24,126 nt of DNA, taken from an uncultured Faecalibacterium sp. Lineage in GTDB: Bacteria > Bacillota > Clostridia > Oscillospirales > Ruminococcaceae. Both the position numbers and the translations under genes were made by a program. The notes under the pieces are model-generated. The model did no database searches and was not told the DNA's origin. It was given only the letters and a program-made list of their open reading frames with translations. The stretch spans positions 1 through 24,126 of the forward strand of contig CAKSWG010000028.1 of NCBI GenBank assembly GCA_934511465.1, read 5' to 3'. Positions 9,799-19,331 of this stretch are shown in pieces (positions within the stretch are counted from its first letter, which is position 1; each line of letters begins with the position of its first letter).

Positions 9799-10923
9799 TT
9801 ATTTGATGCAGCTGGAACAGGGCGTATAGCCTGCTTCCACGGCTTCCTGATAGCTGGAGAAGAGGATCTGGTTCTTCTCTGCCGGCAGGTTCGGGCAGGT
9901 AGGCAGATGGAACTTTTTGCTGTTCACATTGCCGATGTACGCCTGCTGGGCCGTGCTGGATGCCGCCGGGTCGGTGGGGTTCAGCGCGGAATCTGCCGCA
10001 AAGTGCTCGGTGCCCACGGTGTAGTTCTGGCCATCCGAGCCAATGGTGATGGTGCCCTGCAAGTCGGTGCGGTACACATCCACACCCGCGTCCCGCAGGA
10101 TGCTCAGCGTTTCTTCATGCGGGTGGCCGTACTTGTTGTTCGCCCCGCAGGAGATGATGCCCATTTCCGGCAGCACGGCGCTCAAAAAGGCATAGCCGGT
10201 GGATGTACTGGAACCGTGGTGCCCCACCTGCAAAACATCGGCCTTGAGGTTTGCGCCGCTGTTCACAAGGTCGCTCTCGGCGGTCTTTTCCATGTCGCCG
10301 GTCAGCAGAAAGCTGGTGGAGCCGTAATCGATGCGCAGCACGATGGAGGTGTCGTTGGTGTCGCTGTACTGCGCCACCGGGCCCAGCATGGTCACAGTAG
10401 CGCCGCCCAGCGGCCACATGGTGCCCACGGCGGGCACTTCCACCTGCAAACCCTGCTGCCGGGTGTACTTGACAAAATCCTGAAAGCACTTGGTGCCGGC
10501 TTCCGTCACCGGGCTGTACACATGGTATGCCGGGAAATAAGCCAGCGCCGCCGCCAGACCGCCCACATGGTCCTCGTGGGCGTGGGAGCAGAACACATAT
10601 TCCAGCTGCTCCACGCCCTGACTCTGCAAGTAGGAGACGACCAGACTGCCATCGTCCACATTGCCGCCGTCGTAGAGCATGAACTGTCCGTCACACTCCA
10701 CCAGCACGCTCAGTGCCTGCCCAACGTCGATGAAATGCACTTCCAGCGGCGCATCCACCGTATTTTCGGCGGCAGCAGCGGAAGCGGACGGGTTCGGCAC
10801 CACGTCGGCGCTGCCGCTTGGCACCATCGCCGAAGCGTCACAGGCCGCAAGGCCCAGTGCCAGCGCGGCGGCTGTGGCAAGGGCAGCAAGGCGCTGCCAC
10901 AGGCTCTTTTTATGCGGGGTCAC
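9799..10923 (-). CDS. Lipoprotein metallo-beta-lactamase (ComEC-C-terminal-like) hydrolase
   Basis: Surface-anchored hydrolase of 374 residues. A basic N-terminus and hydrophobic stretch lead to the lipobox LAAC, with Cys28 predicted to be lipid-modified. A low-complexity Ser/Ala linker follows. The catalytic domain has 'VHFIDVGQALSVL', then the metal motif SHAHEDH (H114, H116, D118, H119), 'LLTGDME' and 'VGHHGS', the pattern of the ComEC/Rec2 extracellular nuclease domain family. The last 45 residues, AYIGNVNSKKFHLPTCPNLP onward with four-cysteine spacing ending CSSCIK, look like an Ada-type or nuclease-associated zinc-binding module. The start is GTG 10923, sharing a GTGA overlap with the ygiQ stop; an upstream in-frame GTG at 10947 is possible. 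Degrading or processing external DNA is plausible, but the substrate is unproven. Confidence 0.85.
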   Translation of the reverse strand: MTPHKKSLWQRLAALATAAALALGLAACDASAMVPSGSADVVPNPSASAAAAENTVDAPLEVHFIDVGQALSVLVECDGQFMLYDGGNVDDGSLVVSYLQSQGVEQLEYVFCSHAHEDHVGGLAAALAYFPAYHVYSPVTEAGTKCFQDFVKYTRQQGLQVEVPAVGTMWPLGGATVTMLGPVAQYSDTNDTSIVLRIDYGSTSFLLTGDMEKTAESDLVNSGANLKADVLQVGHHGSSTSTGYAFLSAVLPEMGIISCGANNKYGHPHEETLSILRDAGVDVYRTDLQGTITIGSDGQNYTVGTEHFAADSALNPTDPAASSTAQQAYIGNVNSKKFHLPTCPNLPAEKNQILFSSYQEAVEAGYTPCSSCIK

Positions 10924-12986
10924 TTTTTCTTCTTTCCAGTTTTCCACGTTGCATTCTCTTTCTGTTGATCGTTTTTGGGCTTATGCGCGGGTGCCGAATG
11001 GGGCGCAAAGCGTGCGCCGGGGCTGGGTGCACGGCCTGCCGGTGCAGCGCCGCGGCTCTGGCCGTGGGCAGACTTGCCGCTGCGACCCTTCTGGCTCGGA
11101 CGCACGGTGTAGGTGCCATCGTTGTGGATGGTCACATCGGCAGCTTCGGCCCGGCGGGCAGAGCGCTGCACGGCGCGGCGGCCTGCGGCGGGCACCAGCA
11201 GGGGGATCAGGTCCTCCCGGTGGGTCATCTTCAGCGCCTTGACCACCTTTTCGGCGTTGCGGGGCTCGTAATACTGCAACAGTGCGCGCTGCAAAGCCTT
11301 GCCCTCCGGGGTCTTTTCCACAAACACAGGCTTTAAGGTGTAGGGGTCCAGACCGGTGTAGAACATGCAGGTGCTCACAGTGCCGGGGGTGGGGTAGAAG
11401 TCCTGCACCTGCTCCGGGCGCATGTGGTTTTTATAAAGATATTCCGCCAGATAGACCGCATCCTTGAGGGTGCTGCCCGGGTGGCTGGACATGAGGTACG
11501 GCACGAGGTACTGCTTTTTGCCGGCCTTCTTGCTGAGCTCATAGAATTTATCCTTGAACTTGTTGAAGGTCTCGATGGGCGGCTTGCCCATGTAGGCCAG
11601 CGTGTTGGGCGCACAGTGCTCCGGAGCCACCTTGAGCTGACCGGACACATGGTACTCCACCAGCTCCTTGAAGAAGGTATCGTCCGGGTCGGCCATCAGG
11701 TAGTCTAACCGGATGCCGCTACGGATGAACACCTTTTTCACGCCCGGCAGTTCCCGCACACGGCGCAGGATCTTGAGGTAGTCGCTGTGGTCCACGATCA
11801 TGTGGGAGCAGGTGGTGGGGGCAAGACAGTGCTTGCCGCCGGTGCACATGCCCCGCAGCATCTGCTCCCGGCAGGAGGGAAAGCGGAAGTTTGCGGTGGG
11901 GCCGCCCACATCGTGGATGTAGCCCTTGAAATCCGGCTCGTGGGTCATGCGCTCGGCTTCCGCCACGATGCTGTCCGCGCTGCGGCTGGTGACACGGCGG
12001 CCCTGATGCAGCTGGATGGCGCAGAAGTTGCAGCCGCCGAAGCAGCCGCGGTTCTGGATGATGGAGAACTGCACCTCCCGGATGGCGGGCACGCCGCCCA
12101 TGGGCTCGTAGATGGGGTGGTAGCGGCGGGTGTAGGGCAGGGCATAGACCTTATCCAGTTCCCCGCGTACCAGCGGCTTTGCGGGGATGTTCTGCACCAG
12201 ATACTTTTCGCTCTGCTTCTGCACGATGATCTGGCCGCTGACCACGTCCTGATTGTCCATCTGGATGCGGCAGGCCTTGGCATACGCCGTCTTATCCGAC
12301 GCCACCTTTTTAAAGCCTGCGCACTCCACGTAACGTTCGGGCAGATGATCGAAGTCGGTCATGTAACAGGTGCCGTCCACGTCCGTGATGCTCTCCACCG
12401 GCTCCCCGGCGGCAAGGCGGCGGGCGATCTCCACGGTCTGGTGTTCGCCCATGCCAAAGCTGATGATGTCCGCGCCGGAGTCCTCGGCGATGCTGGGCAA
12501 CACGGTGTCCAGCCAGTAGTCGTAGTGGGCAAAGCGGCGCAGGGACGCTTCCAGTCCGCCCAGAATGACCGGCAGATCGGGGTAGGCTTCTTTGGCAAGC
12601 TTTGTGTACACGGTGGCGCTGCGGTCCGGCCGGGCGCCGCCCTTGCCGCCGGGGGAGTATTCGTCCTCGGCGCGGGGGATCTTTGCCACAGAATAGTGGC
12701 TCACCATGCTGTCCACGTTGCCGCCGCCGATGAAGAAGCCGTATTTCGGCTTGCCGAACCGCTTGAAGTCCTCGCAGTCGGTGTAGCGGGGCTGGGCCAG
12801 CACGCCCACCTTGTAGCCCTCGGCTTCCAGCAGGCGGCTGATGATGGCGGTGCCAAAGCTGGGGTGGTCCACGTAGGCATCGCCGCCCACCACCACAAAG
12901 TCCAGCTGGTCCCACCCGCGGGCTTCCATATCGGCCCGGCTGATGGGAAGAAATTCGGTGTAGATCTTAGGGGAAGAGTTGTCCAT
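10920..12986 (-). CDS. ygiQ: YgiQ-family radical SAM protein
   Basis: Cytoplasmic radical S-adenosylmethionine protein of 688 residues, the normal size for YgiQ (UPF0313). The N-terminal B12-binding-like region starts with 'WDQLDFVVVGGDAYVDHPSF'. The radical SAM core holds RGCFGGCNFC near residues 311-320, whose three cysteines (CxxxCxxC) bind the 4Fe-4S cluster. It continues with 'HDVGGPTANFR' and 'KQYLVPYLMSSHPG', both conserved in the family. The last 60 residues are a basic, Gly/Ala/Lys-rich tail ending KTGKKKK and probably disordered. The reaction of YgiQ is not established. The ATG follows TAAGGATTATTCT, where the TAA is the stop of the restriction gene, so the two genes are only 10 bp apart. 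It overlaps the next gene by GTGA. Confidence 0.93.
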   Translation of the reverse strand: MDNSSPKIYTEFLPISRADMEARGWDQLDFVVVGGDAYVDHPSFGTAIISRLLEAEGYKVGVLAQPRYTDCEDFKRFGKPKYGFFIGGGNVDSMVSHYSVAKIPRAEDEYSPGGKGGARPDRSATVYTKLAKEAYPDLPVILGGLEASLRRFAHYDYWLDTVLPSIAEDSGADIISFGMGEHQTVEIARRLAAGEPVESITDVDGTCYMTDFDHLPERYVECAGFKKVASDKTAYAKACRIQMDNQDVVSGQIIVQKQSEKYLVQNIPAKPLVRGELDKVYALPYTRRYHPIYEPMGGVPAIREVQFSIIQNRGCFGGCNFCAIQLHQGRRVTSRSADSIVAEAERMTHEPDFKGYIHDVGGPTANFRFPSCREQMLRGMCTGGKHCLAPTTCSHMIVDHSDYLKILRRVRELPGVKKVFIRSGIRLDYLMADPDDTFFKELVEYHVSGQLKVAPEHCAPNTLAYMGKPPIETFNKFKDKFYELSKKAGKKQYLVPYLMSSHPGSTLKDAVYLAEYLYKNHMRPEQVQDFYPTPGTVSTCMFYTGLDPYTLKPVFVEKTPEGKALQRALLQYYEPRNAEKVVKALKMTHREDLIPLLVPAAGRRAVQRSARRAEAADVTIHNDGTYTVRPSQKGRSGKSAHGQSRGAAPAGRAPSPGARFAPHSAPAHKPKNDQQKENATWKTGKKKK

Positions 12987-12996
12987 AGAATAATCC

Positions 12997-13917
12997 TTAC
13001 TTTCTTGGTCCTAAAAATTTATCGCCGTTCAAATGGATCATATGGTCCGGCATTTCTGCCAACCATACTTCCGTTTCCCATGCAAGCGATTCTGAAAATT
13101 TCTTGTATGTTTTAAAATCAAGAAATGCCGTTACATAAATTTTTCCTGCCGATACTCTTTCTGTCATTTTCTCGATCTCCAAAATGCGTTCTGCGCTCAT
13201 CGGCCCAACCGAAGTTACCGCTTCAATAAAATACAGCCAGTTTTTCTCACGCGAATAGAAAACAACATCCGGCATTTTGTCATGAAGTGTAATTTCAAAT
13301 CCCAGCTTTCCAAGCTGTTCTGTATTCTTTACCAGATCTTTCTTTACCGTGTCCCCTACATACAGACACTCTGCATTTGGTGCGAACCGCGGCGCAAATT
13401 CTTCAATGATCGCCTTTTGCAATTGATTGTGTTTCCCGGTCGAGAAGGTAAACTCAGCATCATTGATTTTTACCGGCATTTTTTGTATTTCTTTCTTGGC
13501 TGCATAAATCTCTATCAAAGATTCGTGTTGTTCTTGAAATTTTTTAAGACTTTCCTGCCAGTTTTCCGCCCCATACGAGCAAAGCAGTGCTCTCATTTCA
13601 TTGGTCAGCCTATAACAATAATTCGGGCTGTTCGTTGGCTTCCCATTGTCTTCAATAAATGCTGCATTCCGAAAGTGGTGCAACGCCTGTTTGCGAAACG
13701 TTTCGCGGGAATTTTCCGCATAGTCCACATGATAGTTCTTTCTTATAAAGCCCATCATGTCATGGATGCCGATCCATTCATTTTTTACAGCCGGCCAGCA
13801 TTCCTCTTCATGCAGGCCCGTTAACGCCAACAGTGTATAGCAGCACAAGTTATTTCTCTGTTTGCTTGGAACTTTCGGCATTTCCAGAATCTCTCTGGCC
13901 TCTTCCAACTTGCTCAT
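12997..13917 (-). CDS. BsuBI/PstI-family type II restriction endonuclease
   Basis: Endonuclease of 306 residues that should cut unmodified DNA. The C-terminal half matches the BsuBI/PstI family: HDKMPDVVF (212-220) with the P-D pair of a PD-(D/E)xK site, then FIEAV (230-234) with the second acidic residue at E232, and the family ending ETEVWLAEMPDHMIHLNG (281-298). The N-terminal half, helical and lower in similarity, is the expected accessory region. By family, the target is likely CTGCAG, but specificity cannot be read from sequence alone. Its ATG overlaps the methylase stop by ATGA. It appears intact. It is much richer in A+T than ygiQ and ftsK; a hand count gives 22 of 60 G+C at 13441-13500, against 39 of 60 at 12421-12480 in ygiQ. 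Confidence 0.93.
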   Translation of the reverse strand: MSKLEEAREILEMPKVPSKQRNNLCCYTLLALTGLHEEECWPAVKNEWIGIHDMMGFIRKNYHVDYAENSRETFRKQALHHFRNAAFIEDNGKPTNSPNYCYRLTNEMRALLCSYGAENWQESLKKFQEQHESLIEIYAAKKEIQKMPVKINDAEFTFSTGKHNQLQKAIIEEFAPRFAPNAECLYVGDTVKKDLVKNTEQLGKLGFEITLHDKMPDVVFYSREKNWLYFIEAVTSVGPMSAERILEIEKMTERVSAGKIYVTAFLDFKTYKKFSESLAWETEVWLAEMPDHMIHLNGDKFLGPRK

Positions 13918-15401
13918 AAATAACTCTCCAAAATTCTGTCACATGCCGTTTCGGACATATCATGGATCTTCAATAGCTCTTTGCCCATTGACTCGATCGT
14001 ATTTATCGGCGGTACAGGCATGGAGTTTACTTCTGTAGAATTCACCTGTGTGGAACCATTTAAGATCCGATAGTAGGTATCATACAGCGTAGAATTAAAA
14101 AGCACATATAAACCATACACCATACACTCGGAGAGTTCTTGTATTCCGCCAATAAAATTTATCTTATTTTGTGTACTGATCTCATCGTACTGCGGATTTT
14201 TTTTTGCAAGATATACGCCGCACTGGAGTCTCCTGTGTTCTTCCTTTGCAGTAAAGCGCTTTACAAAAAGATAGTTTGTATTTTTTTGCAGCAATCCGGT
14301 CTGATCGGTCGCTAAAAATTCGTTTTCCTTTCCAATCGGGAAATTCACTTTTCCATCCTGAATATGCTGCGCGTAAAAAAGCGGCACTGCATCTTTTTCT
14401 GCGTGATCGCGCAATGCTTCTCTATTGCGAAAATCCACCGTGAGTCCAGTTTTCATCTTTAAACCGAGCTGCGGCAGTGTACTTTGCCAATGGTTCAATT
14501 TTTGAAGCACCGACGCTTCTGCGCTATTGGTCACCAGATACACATAGCTTTCTGTTCCATTGACTACCGTCGAATAGGGTGCCTGATATACCGTTCTTTC
14601 CTCAAAGTCAGAATTATTTTGGGTTGTGGTCATCAGAATATCTTCCGGCCTTTTGTTCGTCCTTTTCGCCTTAAATATCATGGTCTCCTGAAGGACGCTT
14701 TCGGTTTCAAACACCTTGTCGCGGCTTTCAAACAGGTGGATCTGCTGCAACGCCATTTCGCCTAAAAATTTATTTCTGAAGCGCTTGAAATATGCTCCAG
14801 AGGTCCATGACCGCGGAACAATGTACACCATCTCCCCGTTTTCTTTCAGGTCAAATGCGCTCATGGCCGCAAACAAAAAATAAAGATTCGGTGCGCCGTA
14901 GCATACATCCTGCATTGCCATTGCTTCCGGTGCGTCTTTGGGCAGTTTTATATAGGGCGGATTTCCGATCACAATATCATATTTGCGCGGATCCGGTTCT
15001 GCGCAGAACGTTTTATTGTAGTTTTCCGTCTGGCTCAAGATATAATTTTCCTGTCGAACTTTGTACACAAGTTTCTTTGCTGTATGCTTTTGCATCCAGT
15101 CCAGATTGGCTTGCAGCAGTTCCATCACATCCTGATTGTTTTCATAGCACGTTACATCTATTTCTTGTACCTCGGATATCTTATTCAATTCATCCAGCAC
15201 CGCGGCTGTCAACATACCGGAACCCGCGCCCGGGTCAAGAATCGAAACCGTCTTGCTTCCAGAAGGCATGTCCAGCATCTGCGCCATAAAAGCTGCCGTT
15301 TTCGGACTTGTAAAAAACTGACCGCATTTTTTTCGTTGCGCCTTCGGCATTTGCTCGACATATTTTCTTGTCGTTTCCGCAACAAAATCAGCTGCTTTCA
15401 T
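13914..15401 (-). CDS. BsuBI/PstI-type DNA adenine N6-methyltransferase
   Basis: Methylase of 495 residues that protects the host from the adjacent nuclease. Order of motifs: GQFFTSP (27-33, motif X), LDPGAGSG (55-62, motif I, binds S-adenosylmethionine), then the catalytic NPPY (147-150, motif IV). Motif order X-I-IV with the recognition region at the C-terminus is that of gamma-class N6-adenine methylases. The N-terminal half resembles M.BsuBI/M.PstI. The longer C-terminal part carries the target-recognition region. The ATG is preceded by GGAG at 10-base spacing. Only 33 bp separate it from the ftsK stop, and no good promoter was seen there, so it may rely on read-through from ftsK or on a promoter inside ftsK. 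No controller (C) protein is present. Confidence 0.93.
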   Translation of the reverse strand: MKAADFVAETTRKYVEQMPKAQRKKCGQFFTSPKTAAFMAQMLDMPSGSKTVSILDPGAGSGMLTAAVLDELNKISEVQEIDVTCYENNQDVMELLQANLDWMQKHTAKKLVYKVRQENYILSQTENYNKTFCAEPDPRKYDIVIGNPPYIKLPKDAPEAMAMQDVCYGAPNLYFLFAAMSAFDLKENGEMVYIVPRSWTSGAYFKRFRNKFLGEMALQQIHLFESRDKVFETESVLQETMIFKAKRTNKRPEDILMTTTQNNSDFEERTVYQAPYSTVVNGTESYVYLVTNSAEASVLQKLNHWQSTLPQLGLKMKTGLTVDFRNREALRDHAEKDAVPLFYAQHIQDGKVNFPIGKENEFLATDQTGLLQKNTNYLFVKRFTAKEEHRRLQCGVYLAKKNPQYDEISTQNKINFIGGIQELSECMVYGLYVLFNSTLYDTYYRILNGSTQVNSTEVNSMPVPPINTIESMGKELLKIHDMSETACDRILESYL

Positions 15402-15434
15402 AGATCACTTACTCCATACCTCGTAAAAGGTTCG

Positions 15435-18347
15435 TTACCCCTCCGTCTGGTTCATCTGCTGTTCGATCCACTGCTGGCGGCTGATGAGCACTGCGCGGGG
15501 CTTGGCACCTTCGTAGGGGCCAATGACGCCTTTCTGTTCCATTTCGTCCATGATGCGGGCCGCGCGGGCGTAGCCCAGCTTGCAGCGGCGCTGCAAAAGG
15601 CTGGTGGATGCCTGCCCGGCGTCGATGACCACCTCCACAGCCTGCTTGAACATCGGGTCGCTGTCCGGCTCTTCGTCCGCATCCGCACCGCTGCTGCCCT
15701 TTTTGCCGTCCTGAATGGCGTGCTTTTCCATGGCTTCGATCATGGCTTCGTCGTACTGCACGGTGCCGCTCTGCTTGATAAAGTCCAGCACACGGCTGAT
15801 CTCCTCATCCCGCACAAAGGTGCCCTGAATGCGGGTAGGCTTGGGTGCACCCACGGGCATGAACAGCATATCGCCCATGCCCAGCAGTTTTTCGGCGCCG
15901 GAGCCGTCCAGAATGGTACGGCTGTCCACCTGACTGGACACCGCAAACGCAATGCGGCTGGGGATGTTGGCCTTGATCAGGCCGGTGATCACGTCCACGC
16001 TGGGACGCTGGGTGGCCACGATCAGGTGCATGCCGGCCGCGCGGGCCTTCTGGGCAATGCGGCAGATGGAATCCTCCACATCCTTGCCCACCACCATCAT
16101 CAGGTCGGCCAGCTCGTCGATGATAATGGCGATGTAGGGCATTTTTTCAAGGTCCGGCCGTTCGGCCGCCAGTTTGTTGAAGGACTTGATGTCGCGCACA
16201 TTGTTCTCCGCAAACAGACGGTAGCGGCGCTCCATCTCCTGCACGGCGCTGCCCAGCGCACCGGCAGCTTTCTTCGGCTCTGTGACCACCGGCATCAGCA
16301 GGTGCGGGATGCCGTTGTACTCGGCCAGCTCCACCACCTTGGGGTCGATCAGCAGCAGCTTCACGTCCTCGGGGCTGGAGCGGAACAAAAGGCTCATGAT
16401 GATGCTGTTCACGCACACGGATTTGCCGCTGCCGGTACTGCCAGCGATGAGCAGATGCGGCATCTTGCACAGGTCTGCCACCTGCGCCACACCGGCAATA
16501 TCCTTGCCCAGCGCAATGCCCAAGGGCGAAGTCATGCGCAGAAAGCTCTGGCTCTCGAACACGCTGCGGATATACACGGGGGTCTTTTTGTGGTTGGGCA
16601 CCTCAATGCCCACAGCGGGCTTTCCGGGGATGGGCGCTTCCATGCGCACATCCGCTACGGCAAGGTTCAGGGCGATATCATCCGCCAGCGAGGTGATGCG
16701 GCTGATCTTGACGCCCGCCATGGGCTGCACCTCGTATCGGGTGACGGACGGCCCGCGGGAAATATCCAGCACGCGGGTGCGCACGCCAAAGCTTTCCAGC
16801 GTGTCCACCAGCTTCTGGGCGTTGGCTTTCAGCTCGTCCTGTACGCCGGGGTCGCTTTCCTCCTGCGATTTTTCAAACAGTTCAATGGGCGGGTACTGAT
16901 ACTGGTAGGTATCCATCGGCTCAGCCTCTTCCACGGGGGCTTCTGCTGCCGCCTGTTCGGACACGGCAGGCTTTTCCATGGCCGCCGCCACCAGTGTGCT
17001 GATGTCCTTTTCCTCCACCGGTTCACTGGTGATGCTGATCCAGCCATCCTCGTCCGATGCGCCGCGCATGGCAACGGCGTTCTCGGCGCTTACCCGGGCG
17101 GGTGCCGCCGGGACGGCAGGCTGGATGGGCGCTGTCGGCATTTCCGGCGTGATGGCTGCTGCCGGAGCTTCCGGCAGGACGGTGGGCATCACGGGCGTAT
17201 CAAAGTTTTCTGCCGCAGGCGGCACCGGCTCTGCGGCCTTTGCAAAGAAGTCGGATGCATCGGTCTCCACCGCGTCCGGCACAATGGGCTGCGGTGCGGG
17301 CTTTGGCGCCGGACGCAGCGGGTTCTGGCCAAAGGTGCCGCCGGGCCCCACGATGAGCGGCTCGATGGGCTCGCTGCCGCCCTCCTTTACCTCGGTATGG
17401 TCCGGGCCAAGGTCCACGTCAAACGGCGCACGCGGGCGCGGCACCCGTACCTGCACCGGCGTAATGACCGGCTCGGCGGGCTCCGGCTGGCGGAGGGGCT
17501 GGCTGCTGACCGGCGGTTCCGGCTGAGCCGGCGCGGCAGGCTGCGTGGGAGCCGTTTCTTCGGCTTCCATCTCCTCAGTCACCTTATGGCCCCAATTGCG
17601 GATGCCGCCGAGCCATTCCGGCACACCAAGGTGGAAACCGGAGCCCTGCGGCTCCTCGTCCGCTTCCTCTTCGTCCTCAGCAGCATCGTCGGCTTCGTCG
17701 TATTCTTCCGCCGCCGCTGCACGGGCCGCAGCGCGCTCGGCACGGCGTTCGGCGCTGTGCTGAGCCATGGCCGCACCTTTAGCGTGCACACCGCCAAACA
17801 CGGCGCACAGCCACTGCCAGACCTCTGCCGGGGTCCGGTCAAAAATGTACAGGCTGACGCACAGCGCCAGCACGATCATGATCAGGTTTGCCGCAGGCCG
17901 GCCGCAGAGCAGCAGCAGGCTGCCGCCCAGCAGAGCACCCAGCGCACCGCCGCCGATCCATGCGTTCACGCCGTTGGCATAGCAGGCCCCCAGCATCTGG
18001 AAGGCCGAAAGCCCCTGCGGCTGGATGTCGGAAAAAACGATCACGGTGCCGCAGGCAAACACGAGCCCAAGCACCAGCTTGGCGATCTTGGGCAGAAGGT
18101 CCTCGCCCCGGGTATACTGCACGGCAAGGCAGCACACCGCCGCGCCCAGCACAAAGCTGCCGCAGCCAAACAGGCCGAACAGCACATCGTGCAGAGCCTT
18201 CCATGCGGAATCGCCCTGTACAAAGGCCAGCACCGCCAGCAAAAGCCCCGCAAACAGGGTGCCAAGCCCTGCCGGGAGCCGCTGTTCGGCACGCTTTTTG
18301 CGCGATGATGCGCGCCGTGTTGTTGTTTTACGTTTTTTTGTCGCCAT
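15435..18347 (-). CDS. ftsK: DNA translocase FtsK/SpoIIIE
   Basis: Membrane-anchored DNA pump of 970 residues that clears chromosomal DNA from the division or sporulation septum. A very basic N-terminus (KKRKTTTRR) precedes about four membrane segments (roughly 27-165). Residues about 185-470 form an acidic and Pro/Ala-rich linker. The motor has Walker A GSTGSGKS near 635-643, Walker [10 protein letters not shown] near 740-748 and '[20 protein letters not shown]' (conserved sensor region). The C-terminal gamma domain, about 902-965 ('[20 protein letters not shown]'), is the winged helix that reads polar DNA sequences. Whether it acts as FtsK, SpoIIIE or both cannot be decided. The ribosome site is weak (GAGAAGA). 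Its promoter is at 18396-18424, and tepA lies upstream on the same strand, as near spoIIIE in Bacillus subtilis. Confidence 0.95.
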   Translation of the reverse strand: MATKKRKTTTRRASSRKKRAEQRLPAGLGTLFAGLLLAVLAFVQGDSAWKALHDVLFGLFGCGSFVLGAAVCCLAVQYTRGEDLLPKIAKLVLGLVFACGTVIVFSDIQPQGLSAFQMLGACYANGVNAWIGGGALGALLGGSLLLLCGRPAANLIMIVLALCVSLYIFDRTPAEVWQWLCAVFGGVHAKGAAMAQHSAERRAERAAARAAAAEEYDEADDAAEDEEEADEEPQGSGFHLGVPEWLGGIRNWGHKVTEEMEAEETAPTQPAAPAQPEPPVSSQPLRQPEPAEPVITPVQVRVPRPRAPFDVDLGPDHTEVKEGGSEPIEPLIVGPGGTFGQNPLRPAPKPAPQPIVPDAVETDASDFFAKAAEPVPPAAENFDTPVMPTVLPEAPAAAITPEMPTAPIQPAVPAAPARVSAENAVAMRGASDEDGWISITSEPVEEKDISTLVAAAMEKPAVSEQAAAEAPVEEAEPMDTYQYQYPPIELFEKSQEESDPGVQDELKANAQKLVDTLESFGVRTRVLDISRGPSVTRYEVQPMAGVKISRITSLADDIALNLAVADVRMEAPIPGKPAVGIEVPNHKKTPVYIRSVFESQSFLRMTSPLGIALGKDIAGVAQVADLCKMPHLLIAGSTGSGKSVCVNSIIMSLLFRSSPEDVKLLLIDPKVVELAEYNGIPHLLMPVVTEPKKAAGALGSAVQEMERRYRLFAENNVRDIKSFNKLAAERPDLEKMPYIAIIIDELADLMMVVGKDVEDSICRIAQKARAAGMHLIVATQRPSVDVITGLIKANIPSRIAFAVSSQVDSRTILDGSGAEKLLGMGDMLFMPVGAPKPTRIQGTFVRDEEISRVLDFIKQSGTVQYDEAMIEAMEKHAIQDGKKGSSGADADEEPDSDPMFKQAVEVVIDAGQASTSLLQRRCKLGYARAARIMDEMEQKGVIGPYEGAKPRAVLISRQQWIEQQMNQTEG

Positions 18348-18395
18348 TCTTCTCTGTTCCCCACGCTTGTAGTAGACACACTATTTGATTTTATT

Positions 18396-18424
18396 ATTGT
18401 ACCACGCAGGGAAGAAAATGGCAA
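18396..18424 (-). promoter_or_regulatory. Promoter of ftsK and perhaps the downstream genes
   Basis: TTGCCA (18419-18424), 17 bp, then TGG-TACAAT, an extended -10 (hexamer 18396-18401). The leader is about 40 nt. Close spacing downstream suggests it could serve ftsK, the methylase, the nuclease, ygiQ and the lipoprotein gene. Confidence 0.75.
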
Positions 18425-18506
18425 ACCAAAATGTTGTTTTTGTTGAGGAAAATGGAACGCGCTCCGTCAGGCTTTGTATCTGTGCGGCAGTCGCTGATGG
18501 AGAACA

Positions 18507-18633
18507 AACCCTCTCAGCCACGCCTTGCGGCGTGCCAGCTCCCCCGAAGGGGAGAGCTTTATTTGCGCTGACCGGAAGATGCAAAAGCTCCCCCTTCGGG
18601 GGAGCTGGCGAACGCAGTGAGCCTGAGAGGGTT
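18507..18633. repeat. Intergenic palindromic repeat, copy C
   Basis: The ends AACCCTCTCAG (18507-18517) and CTGAGAGGGTT (18623-18633) are a perfect inverted pair. Inside, GCCAGCTCCCCCGAAG and CTTCGGGGGAGCTGGC form a second perfect 16-bp inverted pair. Each half also folds alone: GCTCCCC-CGAA-GGGGAG followed by T-rich sequence on both strands. The middle word, CCGGAAGATGCAAAAGC, is shared with copy D. The near edge is 17 bp from the tepA stop codon. Confidence 0.92.
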
Positions 18634-18650
18634 CATCCCCACAATATGCT

Positions 18651-19331
18651 TCACCCCCGTTCGATCTCTTTATACAGCCATGCCAGCGCATCCGAAAGCC
18701 CGCCCAGCTCGTCGATGAGCTTTTCCTTTACGGCGCGGCGGCCATCCAGCACGGTGCCCATGTCCATCACCAGCTCACCGGTGTGCAGCATCAGCTCGGT
18801 GTAGCGCTTTTCGGTCATGCCGCTGTGGGCCGCCACAAAGCCGGTGATGCGCTGCTGCATCTGCTCAAAGCTGCGCATGGTCTGCGGCACCCCCAGAATA
18901 ACGCCGGAATGCCGCACCGGGTGCACGGTCATGGTGGCTGTGGGCACGATGAAGCTGCGCCGGGCGCTGACGGCAAGCGGGATGCCGATGGAGTGCCCGC
19001 CGCCCAGCACCAGCGTTGCGCTGGGCTTGGATACGCTGGCGATCAGCTCTGCCAGCGCAAGGCCCGCTTCCACATCCCCGCCCACCGTGTTCAGCAGCAC
19101 CAGCAGGCCCTCGATGCGGGGGTCCTCCTGCGCGGCCACCAGCTGTGGGATGACATGCTCATACTTCGTGGTCTTCTGGCCCTGCGGTGCTTCCGAATGG
19201 CCTTCGATCTGGCCGATGACGGTCAGGCAGTGGATGACATGCTCCCCGCGGGCCAGCGTGACCGTGCCCAGATCCTCGATCTCTTCTTTTTCCAGTCGGC
19301 CTGCGTCGGTCTGCTGCGTTTCATCGTTCAT
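18651..19331 (-). CDS. tepA: ClpP-fold serine peptidase, TepA-like
   Basis: Cytoplasmic ClpP/crotonase-fold protease of 226 residues, similar to TepA (YmfB) of Bacillus, which is linked to protein export and spore development. GGHSIG at 111-116 supplies the nucleophile Ser114 in the family's GxSxG-like setting, and MTVHPVRHSG places the catalytic histidine at 137. 'VLLNTVGGDVEAGLALAE' (78-95) is the substrate-binding strand found in ClpP relatives. The first 25 residues are acidic and probably flexible. The ATG at 19331 follows GGAGGAAAGCAT; a longer in-frame reading to 19361 lacks a ribosome site. It is followed by repeat copy C and then ftsK on the same strand, the same neighbour relation as tepA-spoIIIE in Bacillus. 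Divergent from rex. Confidence 0.85.
   Translation of the reverse strand: MNDETQQTDAGRLEKEEIEDLGTVTLARGEHVIHCLTVIGQIEGHSEAPQGQKTTKYEHVIPQLVAAQEDPRIEGLLVLLNTVGGDVEAGLALAELIASVSKPSATLVLGGGHSIGIPLAVSARRSFIVPTATMTVHPVRHSGVILGVPQTMRSFEQMQQRITGFVAAHSGMTEKRYTELMLHTGELVMDMGTVLDGRRAVKEKLIDELGGLSDALAWLYKEIERG

Noticed and set aside
11787..13115. 442-codon open frame antisense to ygiQ, running into the nuclease gene
   Set aside because: It crosses the boundary of two well-supported genes and has no motif or ribosome site.
15084..18308. 1,074-codon open frame antisense to ftsK
   Set aside because: The opposite strand encodes a full-length FtsK with all motifs. The antisense product is His/Gly/Arg rich with no motif; length alone reflects high G+C.
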